Numbered from the stretch's first letter, positions 1 through 9,130 are shown. The stretch: 16,407 bases of DNA from Deltaproteobacteria bacterium (GCA_016926135.1 JAFGPH010000177.1:1-16407); one strand, 5' to 3'. Notes: a model not told the origin generated them from the letters alone. Translations and numbers: made by a program.

Positions 1-72
1 ATCCCCCTTGTGCATGGCTCAGGCCTTGTATGTCAAAGCTCTGCTTGTTGGGAACGTTGCCATTTATTGAAT

Positions 73-93
73 CCCTGATTTCAAGTTTCAGGG
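73..93. other. small inverted repeat in leader region
   Basis: CCCTGA (73-78) is complementary to TCAGGG (88-93), giving a 6-bp stem with a 9-nt loop. No T-run follows, so it is not a convincing terminator. The rest of 1-112 shows no ORF, promoter or RNA gene that I recognise. Confidence 0.3.
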
Positions 94-112
94 TAACCCG
101 TCGGCCAGCGAA

Positions 113-335
113 GGGGTCGGTGGGGGGAGGTCTTCGGAAAAACCGCGACATCCTTGCACCTTCCTTCCGCCCTCTCGGGTGACTGTAGTCATCCCCGGAA
201 GGCACAAGGCACAATGCCTCCGACCCGGATGAGCGAGCTACTCAACCCCGATACCTAGGCAGAATCACGGTGCCGTGAACAACGCCTCGCTGCAGTTGGC
301 GCGGTTTTGGAGAGGGCCTCCCCCCGCCGGACCCC
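113..335 (+). ncRNA. candidate structured RNA closed by an 18-bp helix, family unknown
   Basis: Positions 113-130 pair with 317-335 in an 18-bp helix that has one bulged base (G330) and one G-U wobble (121/326). A second helix pairs AAAACCGCG (139-147) with CGCGGTTTT (300-308). Inside lie a two-part arm (152-156/205-209, then 163-169/196-202) capped by hairpin 177-194 with a 4-nt loop, an arm closed by TGCCT (215-219)/AGGCA (257-261) with an inner hairpin at 227-247, and a CACG/CGTG hairpin at 266-277. Wobble pairs at 121/326 and 179/192 would be A-C mismatches on the other strand, so a plus-strand RNA is favoured. I looked for hallmark motifs of RNase P RNA, tmRNA, SRP RNA and tRNA-Sec and found none. 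The size would suit a 6S-like RNA, but the multi-branched fold does not clearly match. No confident promoter was seen for it. It could be a stable sRNA or part of an upstream element's leader. Confidence 0.5.
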
Positions 336-432
336 GGATGATCAGGTGTTCCTGCCCCGGATAGAGAGCCTCAATCGTTCATGGCCGACAATGAATGCGA
401 CTCATTTCCCCAGTATATCCCATGGTTTCTGC

Positions 433-461
433 TTGACAGGCCAGGCTGTTCCCCCTATACT
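433..461 (+). promoter_or_regulatory. sigma70-type promoter for the acyl-CoA ligase
   Basis: A perfect -35 TTGACA (433-438) and a -10 TATACT (456-461, five of six consensus bases) are separated by 17 bp. Transcription would start near 468, giving a leader of about 80 nt before the ATG at 549. Confidence 0.75.
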
Positions 462-548
462 TCGGACAGGTGGTAGCTCGGCGTATTCGTTCACAAACCC
501 ATGCCTTACACAGCGGCACGCTCCGGCAGGAGAGAAAGGAATTTCGCT

Positions 549-2315
549 ATGGCAAATGAGTCCCTCGGCGAAAGAATCTGGTACAAGCACTGGCCTCCGC
601 AGGTTCCCAAGTGTCTGGACTACCCGGATTGCACCCTGGCCGAGTTTCTGAGGGAAGCCGCGGCCGAATACGGGTCAAAACCGGCCATCATCTTTCTGGA
701 TGCGGAGGTCAGCTACAGTCGGCTTTGGGACATGGTCCAGAGGCTCGCCACGTCGCTGGCCGGACTCGGACTCAAAAAGGGGGATGTCTGCGCCCTGATG
801 CTCCCCAACTCCATCCAGTACGTGGTCTCCTATTACGCCTGCCAACTGCTGGGGGTCACGGTCACCGCCATCAACCCCACCTACAAGGCCCTGGAGATCC
901 AGCACCAGATCAAGGACTCCGGGGCCAAGGTTCTCATCGTTTTGGACGCGGTCTTCGCAGAGGCCCGGGAAGGGATCCAGGGGACCGGCATCCAGAAGGT
1001 CATCGGCACCAATGTGGTGGACCTCTGCGGGTTCTCGGGCATCAAGGTGCTCCTCGGCAAACTTCTCAAAAAGATCCCCACCGGCGAATTGCCTTCCGAT
1101 GCGCTGAAGCTGACCGATCTCCTCAAGACGGAAATAAACCTTCCCAAGGTGAACATCGATCCGGAAGACGTGGCCGTGCTTCAATACACCGGAGGCACCA
1201 CGGGGCTTCCCAAGGGGGCCATGCTGACCCACCGCAACATGGTCGCCAACGCGGTCATGTGCGACGCGTGGCTGTGGAAAAAGGAGCCCAGCATGGGAAT
1301 CGTGGGTGTGCTTCCTCTCTTCCACTCCTTTGCCATGACCACCGTGATGAACACGGCCATACGCATCGGAGGCTTCCAGCTCCTCTTTCCCAAGCCCCCG
1401 GCCGATATGGCCGAGCTCTTTGCGGCCATCCAGAAGTACTCCAAGAAGGGCGGCCTGATCATGCCCGGGGTGGCGGTCCTCTTCAACAAGATCAACACCC
1501 ATCCCCGGGTGCGGGAATTCGATCTGAGCGGCCTCAAGATGGCCGTCTCCGGGGCCGGGCCTTTGCCCCTGGAGGTGCAGAACAGGTTCGAGGAGATCAC
1601 CGGATCGGTCATCGTGGAGGGCTACGGGCTGAGCGAGGCCACGCCGGTCACGCATGCAAATCCCATTTTCGGCAGGCGGAAACTGGGCACCATCGGCCTG
1701 CCTTATCCGGACACGGACGTCAAGATCATGGACAAGGAGACCGGGACCAAACAGCTCCCGCCCCTCCCGTTTGCCGTGGCGGAAACCGGCGGCATGACCA
1801 AGGAGCAATCCGAAGAGGCTGAACCCTATACGGGCGAGCTGGTCATCAAGGGGCCCCAGGTGATGCGGGGATACCTCAACCGGCCGGATGAGTCCGCCGC
1901 CACGGTCCGGGACGGGTGGCTCTATACCGGAGACATCGCGTGCATGGACGCGGAAGGCTACACCCTCATCCGGGACCGGGCCAAGGACATGATCAAATTC
2001 AAGGGCTATGCCATATTTCCGGCCGAGGTGGAAGATCTCCTGCACAAACACCCGGACGTCAGGGGTGCAGCCGTGATCGGCGTTCCCGACCCCAAGGTGG
2101 GAGAGGTGGTCAAGGCCTTCGTCGTCCTGGATCCGGCCAGGAAAGGGCAGTTGAAACCCGAAGACCTCCAGGAATGGGCCAAGGGGAAAATGACCCAGTA
2201 CAAGGTCCCTTCCGTGATTGAATTCCGGGACGAGCTTCCCACCACCATGGTGGGGAAAATCCTGCGCAGAGTCCTGAAGGAAGAGGAACTGGGTAAAATC
2301 AAGAAGGTGAAATAG
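549..2315 (+). CDS. fadD: long-chain fatty acid-CoA ligase (AMP-forming)
   Basis: This 588-residue acyl-adenylate-forming enzyme activates fatty or related carboxylic acids with ATP and CoA to acyl-CoA, usually on the inner face of the membrane. The ATP/AMP-binding motif YTGGTTGLPKG lies at residues 213-223, the adenylate motif EGYGLSEATP at 357-366, YTGD at 459-462, and the hinge/C-terminal segment RDRAKDMIKFKGYAIFP at 475-491. The catalytic C-terminal lysine is K570 in VGKILRR. An insertion rich in Pro, Glu and Gly near residues 400-427 precedes the hinge. I chose the ATG at 549 because AAGGA (536-540) sits 8 nt upstream; an in-frame ATG at 501 has no comparable site and adds an unconserved-looking tail. 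Length and motifs fit the FadD/long-chain class, but chain-length specificity cannot be read from the sequence. It is probably monocistronic behind the promoter at 433-461. Confidence 0.93.
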   Translation: MANESLGERIWYKHWPPQVPKCLDYPDCTLAEFLREAAAEYGSKPAIIFLDAEVSYSRLWDMVQRLATSLAGLGLKKGDVCALMLPNSIQYVVSYYACQLLGVTVTAINPTYKALEIQHQIKDSGAKVLIVLDAVFAEAREGIQGTGIQKVIGTNVVDLCGFSGIKVLLGKLLKKIPTGELPSDALKLTDLLKTEINLPKVNIDPEDVAVLQYTGGTTGLPKGAMLTHRNMVANAVMCDAWLWKKEPSMGIVGVLPLFHSFAMTTVMNTAIRIGGFQLLFPKPPADMAELFAAIQKYSKKGGLIMPGVAVLFNKINTHPRVREFDLSGLKMAVSGAGPLPLEVQNRFEEITGSVIVEGYGLSEATPVTHANPIFGRRKLGTIGLPYPDTDVKIMDKETGTKQLPPLPFAVAETGGMTKEQSEEAEPYTGELVIKGPQVMRGYLNRPDESAATVRDGWLYTGDIACMDAEGYTLIRDRAKDMIKFKGYAIFPAEVEDLLHKHPDVRGAAVIGVPDPKVGEVVKAFVVLDPARKGQLKPEDLQEWAKGKMTQYKVPSVIEFRDELPTTMVGKILRRVLKEEELGKIKKVK

Positions 2316-2894
2316 CTAATTGGGTCCCAGCAGTGCAGCCCTGCTGAGGGCCACGCTGATGTTGCGCAGCGGGAAGAGCTTTTCCTGAGAGGCGATCTGC
2401 AGGGTCCGCCGGAATTCGCGACCTGAGACGTGCAGCCTGGGTTCCACCAGCAGAAGGCGCCCCCCGGGCCTGAGAAGGCCGTGCAGTTCGCCCATGAACT
2501 CCCCCTTCTCCGGGATCTCGTGCACCATCCAGAACGCGAGGGCGAAATCCACCTTTTCGCGGAGCCCGATCTTTCCCGGTTCGCAGCGGTGAAGGCGGAT
2601 CCGCTTTTGAAGTCCCCCCCGAAGGGCCCGGCGGCGGACCCTTTCAAGCATCTGCGGCTGCAGGTCGGCTGCGATCACCTGCCCATCCTCCCCCACGATT
2701 CCTGCCAGTGCCAGGGAGAAGTACCCCATCCCGCATCCCACATCCAGCGCGGTCTCACCCCTTCGGACCAACCCGGCGAAAATTCTCTGCGGATCGTGGA
2801 TGAGTCGTCGGAAAGGATTGTCAAAGCCATACGCCAGCCACCAGGGGCAGACATGGCCTCTCCGCATGATGTCCTCCAGCCGGGGAAACCCCAT
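2316..2894 (-). CDS. class I SAM-dependent methyltransferase
   Basis: The 192-residue protein has a Rossmann-like methyltransferase core. Motif I is ALDVGCGMGYF (residues 49-59), the acidic end of strand beta2 is AADLQP (75-80), and the post-motif strand LRPGGRLLLVEP spans 141-152. The N-terminus carries an unusual HVCPWWLAYGFDNPFRR segment (14-30) seen, as I recall, in a family of small methyltransferases of anaerobes; its substrate is unknown to me. The gene converges on the acyl-CoA ligase gene: the two stop codons abut with no intervening base, leaving no room for a dedicated terminator. The start at 2894 has GGAG 4 nt upstream. An internal ATG at residue 10, preceded by GGAGG, is a credible alternative. 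Confidence 0.85.
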   Translation of the reverse strand: MGFPRLEDIMRRGHVCPWWLAYGFDNPFRRLIHDPQRIFAGLVRRGETALDVGCGMGYFSLALAGIVGEDGQVIAADLQPQMLERVRRRALRGGLQKRIRLHRCEPGKIGLREKVDFALAFWMVHEIPEKGEFMGELHGLLRPGGRLLLVEPRLHVSGREFRRTLQIASQEKLFPLRNISVALSRAALLGPN

Positions 2895-2978
2895 AGGACT
2901 CCATTCTCTCCGACCCTCAGCGCTCGGCTCACCTCACCTTCGATGCGGGCCTTTCGCCGTATAGAGTCTTCAGTCAAA

Positions 2979-3070
2979 TGACGAACACAGAACAAAGAAA
3001 AACGAATCACGATGTCGGGAATAACCTCCCTTCGAAATCGGGACCACATTCGATATTCTGCCGTTCGCTT
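2979..3070. repeat. possible dispersed intergenic repeat, CGAA/GAAC-rich
   Basis: The spacer between the methyltransferase and the fusion gene is unlike its coding surroundings: A-rich, with recurring CGAA, GAAC and AACA words and the inverted pair TCGAA (3033-3037 region) and TTCGA (about 3049-3053). It resembles degenerate intergenic filler seen in some deltaproteobacterial genomes (recollection, not checked). No gene is visible in it and no intrinsic terminator for the fusion gene was found. Confidence 0.25.
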
Positions 3071-3071
3071 T

Positions 3072-5381
3072 TTACTTCCTTTTCCAGAGGGCCCCTTCAG
3101 GCGTGTCGATGATCTCAACCCCCATGCCCCTCAACTGTTCCCGAATCCGATCCGCCTTCTCCCAGTCCCTTGCTTTCCTGGCCTCCTGGCGCCTTTGGAT
3201 CATCTCCTCCACGGCCTCATCCTTCGGGGGAGGATTCAGGTCCATGATCCCCAGCACGGTATCAATATCCTTCAGGAGGGACACCACCTTCTCCCGGTCG
3301 GCTATGGAGAGACCCCGGATTTCCATCCATCGGTTCATACGGCGCGTAAAATCGAACAGGGACGACAGGGACTGGGCCACATTCAGATCATCGTTCATGG
3401 AGTCCGCGAACCCCTGCCTGAGGTCGTAGAGCAACTGGTCCAGATCGGGGCTGGAGCCGCCCGGACGGCACAGCTGAAGCTTTCGGGTGAACTGGTCCAG
3501 GTGGGCCAGGGTCCGCCTTGCCATGTCCAGTCTCTCCAGGGAGAAGGTGAGGGGCTTGCGGTAATGGTGACTGATCAGCCAGTAGCGGATGTCTCTGCCC
3601 GTGTAGCCCTTTTCCACGAGGTTCCTGAGGGTGTAAACGGAGGAATCATCATCCCTGGCCGGCTTCTTCCCGTTCACCATGACACGCTCGTTGTGGAGCC
3701 AGTAGTTGGCGGGCGCCCTGCCGGTCACGCCCTGGCTGATGGCGATGGCGTTCTCATGGTGGGGGAACAGCAGATCGATGCCGCTGGTGTGGATGTCGTA
3801 CGTGTCGCCCAGGTATTTCATGGCCATGGCCGGGCACTCCAGGTGCCAGCTGGGCCGGACCTTCCCCCAACGGGTTTCGTAAAAGATGCCCTTCTTGAGC
3901 TCGCTCAGGGTGGTGCGTTTGAGGAGCGTGAAGTCTCGGGGATTCTCCTTTTCGTATTGCTCCAGATCTACCGTCTTTCCCACCCGGATTTTTTCCAGAT
4001 CCACCCTGGAGAGCCTGCCGTAATCGCGGAACCTGGAAATGTCGAAGTACACCGAGCGGAATTTTTCATAGGCATACCCCTTTTCCAGGAGTTTCTGTGT
4101 CAGGCGGATCATATCCTCCACATGCCGGCTGGCCCGCGGGTACCGGGTCGCCCGCTTGACCCCGAGGCTGTCCAGGTCCTCCATGAACGCCCGGTAGTAG
4201 CCTTCCGTGAAGTCTCCCAGAGGCTTGCCGGCCCTCTCTGCGCCCTCGATCGTCCGGTCGTCCAGGTCGGTCACGTTCATGATGTGGGTGACCCCGTATC
4301 CCCTGTGTTCCAGGTAGCGTCTGAGCAGATCGGCAAAGATGAAGCGCCTGGCATGGCCCACGTGGATGAACTGGCAGAGGGTCGGGCCGCAGGTGTACAT
4401 CGTGGCCCGATCCTCGCGAATGGGGACGAACTCCTCCTTCTTCCGGGTGAGGGTGTTGTAGAGAAACAGACCGGACCTCTTCTGGTCCAGAAAGAGCGGG
4501 GTGCTCAGGTACCGATCCCCGCCGTCGGGAAGGATGACGACGATCCTGCCTTCCTCCATCTCCCCGGCGACCCTCAAGGCGCCGGCCATCGCCGCCCCGG
4601 AACTCATGCCCGCAAAGATGCCCTCCTTCTTCGCAAGCGCCCGCGCGGTCCCGTAAGCCTCCTCGTCGTCGATATGGATGATGCGGTCCGCCCTCTTCCT
4701 GTCATAAATACCCGGACGGTAAGACTCCTTCATGTTCTTGAGGCCCTGGATCTTGTGGCCCAGATAGGGCTCGATCCCCACGACCCGAATCTCCGGCCTG
4801 AGCTCCTTCAGCCGCCGGGATAGCCCCATCAGGGTCCCGGTGGTGCCCATGGTCGCCACCACCGCATCGAGGGTCCCGTTGGTCTGCTCCCAGACCTCCA
4901 TGGCCGTTCCGTGATAGTGGGACAGCCAGTTCCCTTCGTTGTTGTACTGGTCCGCGAGCCAGTACTTGCCCGGTTCCTCCCGGAGGAGGTTGTAGACAAC
5001 CTCGATGGCCCCGTCCGTGCCCAGGTGGGCCGGCGTAAATTTCAGATCGGCGCCCATGGCCCGGAGAATTTTCTTCCGCTCTTCACTGACCGACTCGGAC
5101 ATCACCAGGAGGATCCGATAGCCTTTGACGGCCGCCACCAGGGAAAGGCCGATGCCCGTGTTCCCGCTGGTCGCCTCGGTGATAATCCTGTCCCCGTTCA
5201 GATCCCCCCGCCTTTCGGCCTCCTCGATCATGTAGAGGGCGGGCCGGTCCTTGATCGAGCCTCCGGGGTTGAAGGATTCCAGCTTCGCCAGGATCTCCAC
5301 CTTCTTGTTGCTGTTGAGATGCCGGATCGGCACGAGAGGCGTCATGCCGATCAGATCCAGCACATTTCCGTGTTTTCCCAT
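3072..5381 (-). CDS. fusion: cysteine synthase (PLP) + cysteinyl-tRNA synthetase
   Basis: A 769-residue single reading frame joins two enzymes. Residues 1-300 are an O-acetylserine sulfhydrylase (CysK/CysM family): PLP lysine K44 in NPGGSIKDR, substrate loop TSGNTG (71-76), PLP-phosphate loop GTTGTLMG (179-186) and the C-terminal PDGGDRYLST (285-294). Residues 305-769 are a CysRS of normal length beginning LFLYNTLTRKKEEF. They contain MYTCGPT (zinc ligand C331), HVGH (340-343, the HIGH motif), PSWHLEC (C516) and FPHHEN (539-544, remaining zinc ligands), plus the anticodon-binding helical part at the C-terminus. The KMSKS loop reads KPARD (573-577), so that signature is degenerate. The ATG at 5381 follows GGAGAAGGGG, and the homologous N-terminus begins there rather than further upstream. 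It would make cysteine from an activated serine and load it on tRNA-Cys, possibly with channelling (inference). Whether a second, canonical CysRS exists cannot be seen here. Confidence 0.93.
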   Translation of the reverse strand: MGKHGNVLDLIGMTPLVPIRHLNSNKKVEILAKLESFNPGGSIKDRPALYMIEEAERRGDLNGDRIITEATSGNTGIGLSLVAAVKGYRILLVMSESVSEERKKILRAMGADLKFTPAHLGTDGAIEVVYNLLREEPGKYWLADQYNNEGNWLSHYHGTAMEVWEQTNGTLDAVVATMGTTGTLMGLSRRLKELRPEIRVVGIEPYLGHKIQGLKNMKESYRPGIYDRKRADRIIHIDDEEAYGTARALAKKEGIFAGMSSGAAMAGALRVAGEMEEGRIVVILPDGGDRYLSTPLFLDQKRSGLFLYNTLTRKKEEFVPIREDRATMYTCGPTLCQFIHVGHARRFIFADLLRRYLEHRGYGVTHIMNVTDLDDRTIEGAERAGKPLGDFTEGYYRAFMEDLDSLGVKRATRYPRASRHVEDMIRLTQKLLEKGYAYEKFRSVYFDISRFRDYGRLSRVDLEKIRVGKTVDLEQYEKENPRDFTLLKRTTLSELKKGIFYETRWGKVRPSWHLECPAMAMKYLGDTYDIHTSGIDLLFPHHENAIAISQGVTGRAPANYWLHNERVMVNGKKPARDDDSSVYTLRNLVEKGYTGRDIRYWLISHHYRKPLTFSLERLDMARRTLAHLDQFTRKLQLCRPGGSSPDLDQLLYDLRQGFADSMNDDLNVAQSLSSLFDFTRRMNRWMEIRGLSIADREKVVSLLKDIDTVLGIMDLNPPPKDEAVEEMIQRRQEARKARDWEKADRIREQLRGMGVEIIDTPEGALWKRK

Positions 5382-5550
5382 GAATCCCCTTCTCCGATAC
5401 GGACGGCCTGGATGACAACGCTGCACACGCGGCAAAGATTCGGACCCGGCGCGCAATCCCCCGCAGATCGCCCAGGTCTGGGGCCATTTGGAAACTACCC
5501 GCTTGAGGAGGCAACCGGAAAGCGCAAATGACCCTGGACGAACGAAGCTT

Positions 5551-5579
5551 GCTATAGTATAAGCCCAAAGGGTTTGCAA
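5551..5579 (-). promoter_or_regulatory. possible promoter for the cysteine synthase-CysRS gene
   Basis: Read on the minus strand, TTGCAA (5574-5579) and TATAGC (5551-5556) are 17 bp apart, giving a start near 5543 and a leader of about 160 nt before the ATG at 5381. TATA-rich bases here (5553-5562) might also serve as a -10 for the divergent epimerase gene, but no good plus-strand -35 is visible. I saw no T-box-like specifier or terminator in the leader. Confidence 0.4.
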
Positions 5580-5617
5580 CACTTTCGGAACGAACCGCGG
5601 GAAGGAGGCCACGGGTT

Positions 5618-6589
5618 GTGAAAATCCTGCTGACAGGCGGTGCGGGCTTCATCGGCTCCAATGTGGCGGACGGGTACGTCCGCGAAGGCCATGATGTCGT
5701 GGTGGTGGATGATCTGTCCACCGGAAGCGAGGAAAACCTGAATCCTCGCGCCCGATTCCACAGGGCGGACATTCGATCCGAGAAGATCCGGGAGATCCTG
5801 GACCGGGAGAGGCCGGACATTCTGAATCATCACGCCGCGCAGGTCAGCGTGCCCGTCTCCGTGGCGGATCCCGTGAAGGACGCCGACATCAATGTCAAAG
5901 GTCTGCTGAATCTCCTGCAAGGCGCGGTTCACTGCGGCGTGAAGAAGGTCATTTTCATCTCCTCGGGAGGCGCCGTTTACGGGGATGCGGAGGAGTATCC
6001 GACCACGGAGTCTTACACCCCCAGGCCCTTTTCCCCGTATGCCATCGCCAAATGGGTGTCCGAATACTACGTCGCATGGTTCAGGCAGCAGCACGGGATT
6101 GAATACACGGTCCTACGCTATGCCAACGTGTTCGGCCCGCGCCAGGTCCCCCATGGGGAGGCCGGTGTGGTGAGCATTTTCATGGAGAACCTGCTTCGCG
6201 CAAAGCCTTGCATCCTGAATCATTTTCCCGACGAGGAAGAGGGCATGATCCGGGATTATTGCTATGTAGGGGATGTGGTGAAGGCGAATCTGAAAGCACT
6301 CACCGGCGGAGACGGGGGCACATTCAACATCGGCACGGGTCGGGAGACCAGAACCCTGCATCTCTACCGCGCGATCTACGAGGCCGTCAAGGAGGTGAAA
6401 CCGGGAATCCCGCCGACCCTGGCCGACCCCGCAAGACAACTGGCCAGACCCGGGGACATCCGGAGGAGCTGCCTCGTTTCCGAAAGGGCCAGAAAAGGGC
6501 TGGGCTGGGTCCCGGAGGTGGATCTGGCGAGAGGGATCCGGCTTACCCTGCAATGGTGGCACGAGAAGGAGACCCGGGGAGTCCGGTAA
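5618..6589 (+). CDS. NAD-dependent epimerase/dehydratase, GalE-like
   Basis: This 323-residue extended short-chain dehydrogenase/reductase probably acts on a nucleotide sugar such as UDP-glucose or a derivative, in the cytoplasm, for surface polysaccharide synthesis. The NAD-binding motif GGAGFIG is at residues 7-13, DDLSTG at 31-36, the catalytic serine region SSGGAVYG at 115-122, and the catalytic pair Y141-x-x-x-K145 in SPYAIAKW. The RYANVFGPRQ segment is typical of UDP-glucose 4-epimerase-like enzymes. The GTG start is supported by AAGGAGG (5602-5608) 9 nt upstream. Exact substrate cannot be assigned. It is divergent from the fusion gene and is followed by groES after a promoter-bearing gap. 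Confidence 0.9.
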   Translation: MKILLTGGAGFIGSNVADGYVREGHDVVVVDDLSTGSEENLNPRARFHRADIRSEKIREILDRERPDILNHHAAQVSVPVSVADPVKDADINVKGLLNLLQGAVHCGVKKVIFISSGGAVYGDAEEYPTTESYTPRPFSPYAIAKWVSEYYVAWFRQQHGIEYTVLRYANVFGPRQVPHGEAGVVSIFMENLLRAKPCILNHFPDEEEGMIRDYCYVGDVVKANLKALTGGDGGTFNIGTGRETRTLHLYRAIYEAVKEVKPGIPPTLADPARQLARPGDIRRSCLVSERARKGLGWVPEVDLARGIRLTLQWWHEKETRGVR

Positions 6590-6590
6590 A

Positions 6591-6614
6591 CTTGAGGAAA
6601 AATCGCCCCCCAAT
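6591..6614 (+). promoter_or_regulatory. possible sigma32-like heat-shock promoter upstream of groES
   Basis: CTTGAG (6591-6596) is followed 11 nt later by CCCCAAT (6608-6614), immediately after the epimerase stop codon. This resembles the CTTGAA/CCCCAT heat-shock pattern, but the spacer is about 2 nt shorter than usual and the -10 is imperfect. No CIRCE (HrcA) repeat was found upstream of groES. Confidence 0.3.
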
Positions 6615-6659
6615 GGACCCGTAGCAAAGGGTTTTCCACTGTTCTATCCCTGCCATGCC

Positions 6660-6687
6660 TTGACAATCCTCTCTGAGAAATTATCTT
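6660..6687 (+). promoter_or_regulatory. sigma70-type promoter for groES-groEL
   Basis: TTGACA (6660-6665) and TATCTT (6682-6687) are 16 bp apart, with transcription expected near 6694, about 30 nt before the groES ATG. The -35 is perfect and the -10 matches at four of six positions. Confidence 0.55.
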
Positions 6688-6723
6688 GTTTCATTAACAC
6701 CTAAACGGGAGGGAGAGTCTACT

Positions 6724-8723
<2,000 letters not shown>

Positions 8724-8770
8724 GGAAGCTTCCCGCCCGTTTGCCATAGCCTGAAACAATTCCGAAAAAT

Positions 8771-8812
8771 GGGACTGCGTAAACCGTAAAAGGGTCGCAG
8801 TCCCTTTTTTTT
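8771..8812 (+). terminator. intrinsic terminator of groES-groEL
   Basis: GGGACTGCG (8771-8779) and CGCAGTCCC (8796-8804) form a perfect 9-bp stem, followed by eight T residues (8805-8812). An A-run before the stem means it could also work weakly on the other strand. Confidence 0.92.
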
Positions 8813-8889
8813 GAGGACACTCAGGATCGTTCTCCGTTTTGTGTCTCTGCACCTTTTCGTCTGAAAGAAGAGATAGATATTCCGCACGA

Positions 8890-8953
8890 ATTACATATAA
8901 TTATAAAAAATTCTAAAAAAAGTATTGACAAATAGATAACAGTTGTATATAAT
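8890..8953 (+). promoter_or_regulatory. perfect-consensus sigma70 promoter with A/T-rich upstream element
   Basis: TTGACA (8925-8930), a 17-bp spacer and TATAAT (8948-8953) match the consensus exactly. The bases from about 8890 to 8924 are almost all A/T, including A-runs, resembling an UP element. Transcription should start near 8960. Such promoters usually serve stable RNAs or highly expressed genes. Confidence 0.9.
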
Positions 8954-8959
8954 ATAGCT

Positions 8960-9130
8960 AAATTTTCTTGGAAAGCTGTTTTGGCCCGGGCTGTTTTTAA
9001 TGTGGTGGCAGCCCGAGAAAACCGTGTAGACTGGTCCACTAACAGCCTAACTCAAGAGAAATAGCTTTCTGTCAATCTATCAAGATTGTACCCCTTGAGG
9101 GGCAGAGCCGGTAAGGCTTTGCCCCTTTTT
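8960..9130 (+). ncRNA. candidate small RNA or leader, about 170 nt
   Basis: Between a perfect promoter and an intrinsic terminator there is no credible ORF but clear secondary structure. GAAAGCT (8971-8977) pairs with AGCTTTC (9063-9069), enclosing a long hairpin in which GTTTT (8978-8982) pairs with AAAAC (9018-9022) and CGGGCTG (8987-8993) pairs with CAGCCCG (9009-9015). The 3' end is a terminator hairpin. I compared it by eye with GEMM cyclic-dinucleotide riboswitches, common upstream of cytochromes in related bacteria, and did not find their conserved cores. It does not match an RNA family I know. The next gene (cytochrome c) lies 163 nt beyond the terminator, so the RNA may be independent or a premature-termination leader. 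Confidence 0.6.
9099..9130 (+). terminator. intrinsic terminator of the candidate small RNA
   Basis: GGGGCAGAGCC (9099-9109) pairs with GGCTTTGCCCC (9115-9125) with a single G-U pair, followed by TTTTT (9126-9130). An upstream CCCC (9091-9094) could compete for the same GGGG, giving a possible switch. Confidence 0.88.

Noticed and set aside
1..548. tRNA-Sec, tmRNA, RNase P or SRP RNA in the left-hand region
   Set aside because: None of the conserved sequence blocks of these RNAs was found on either strand, despite the strong secondary structure at 113-335.
6590..6723. CIRCE heat-shock operator before groES
   Set aside because: No TTAGCACTC-N9-GAGTGCTAA repeat or close variant is present.
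8821..9039. Short minus-strand frame with a hydrophobic stretch across the promoter region downstream of groEL
   Set aside because: It overlaps a perfect sigma70 promoter and A/T-rich upstream element, which explain the sequence; there is no good ribosome site or family resemblance.
8960..9130. GEMM (cyclic dinucleotide) riboswitch upstream of the cytochrome
   Set aside because: Position is suggestive, but the conserved GEMM core segments are not present and the terminator lies well before the cytochrome start.
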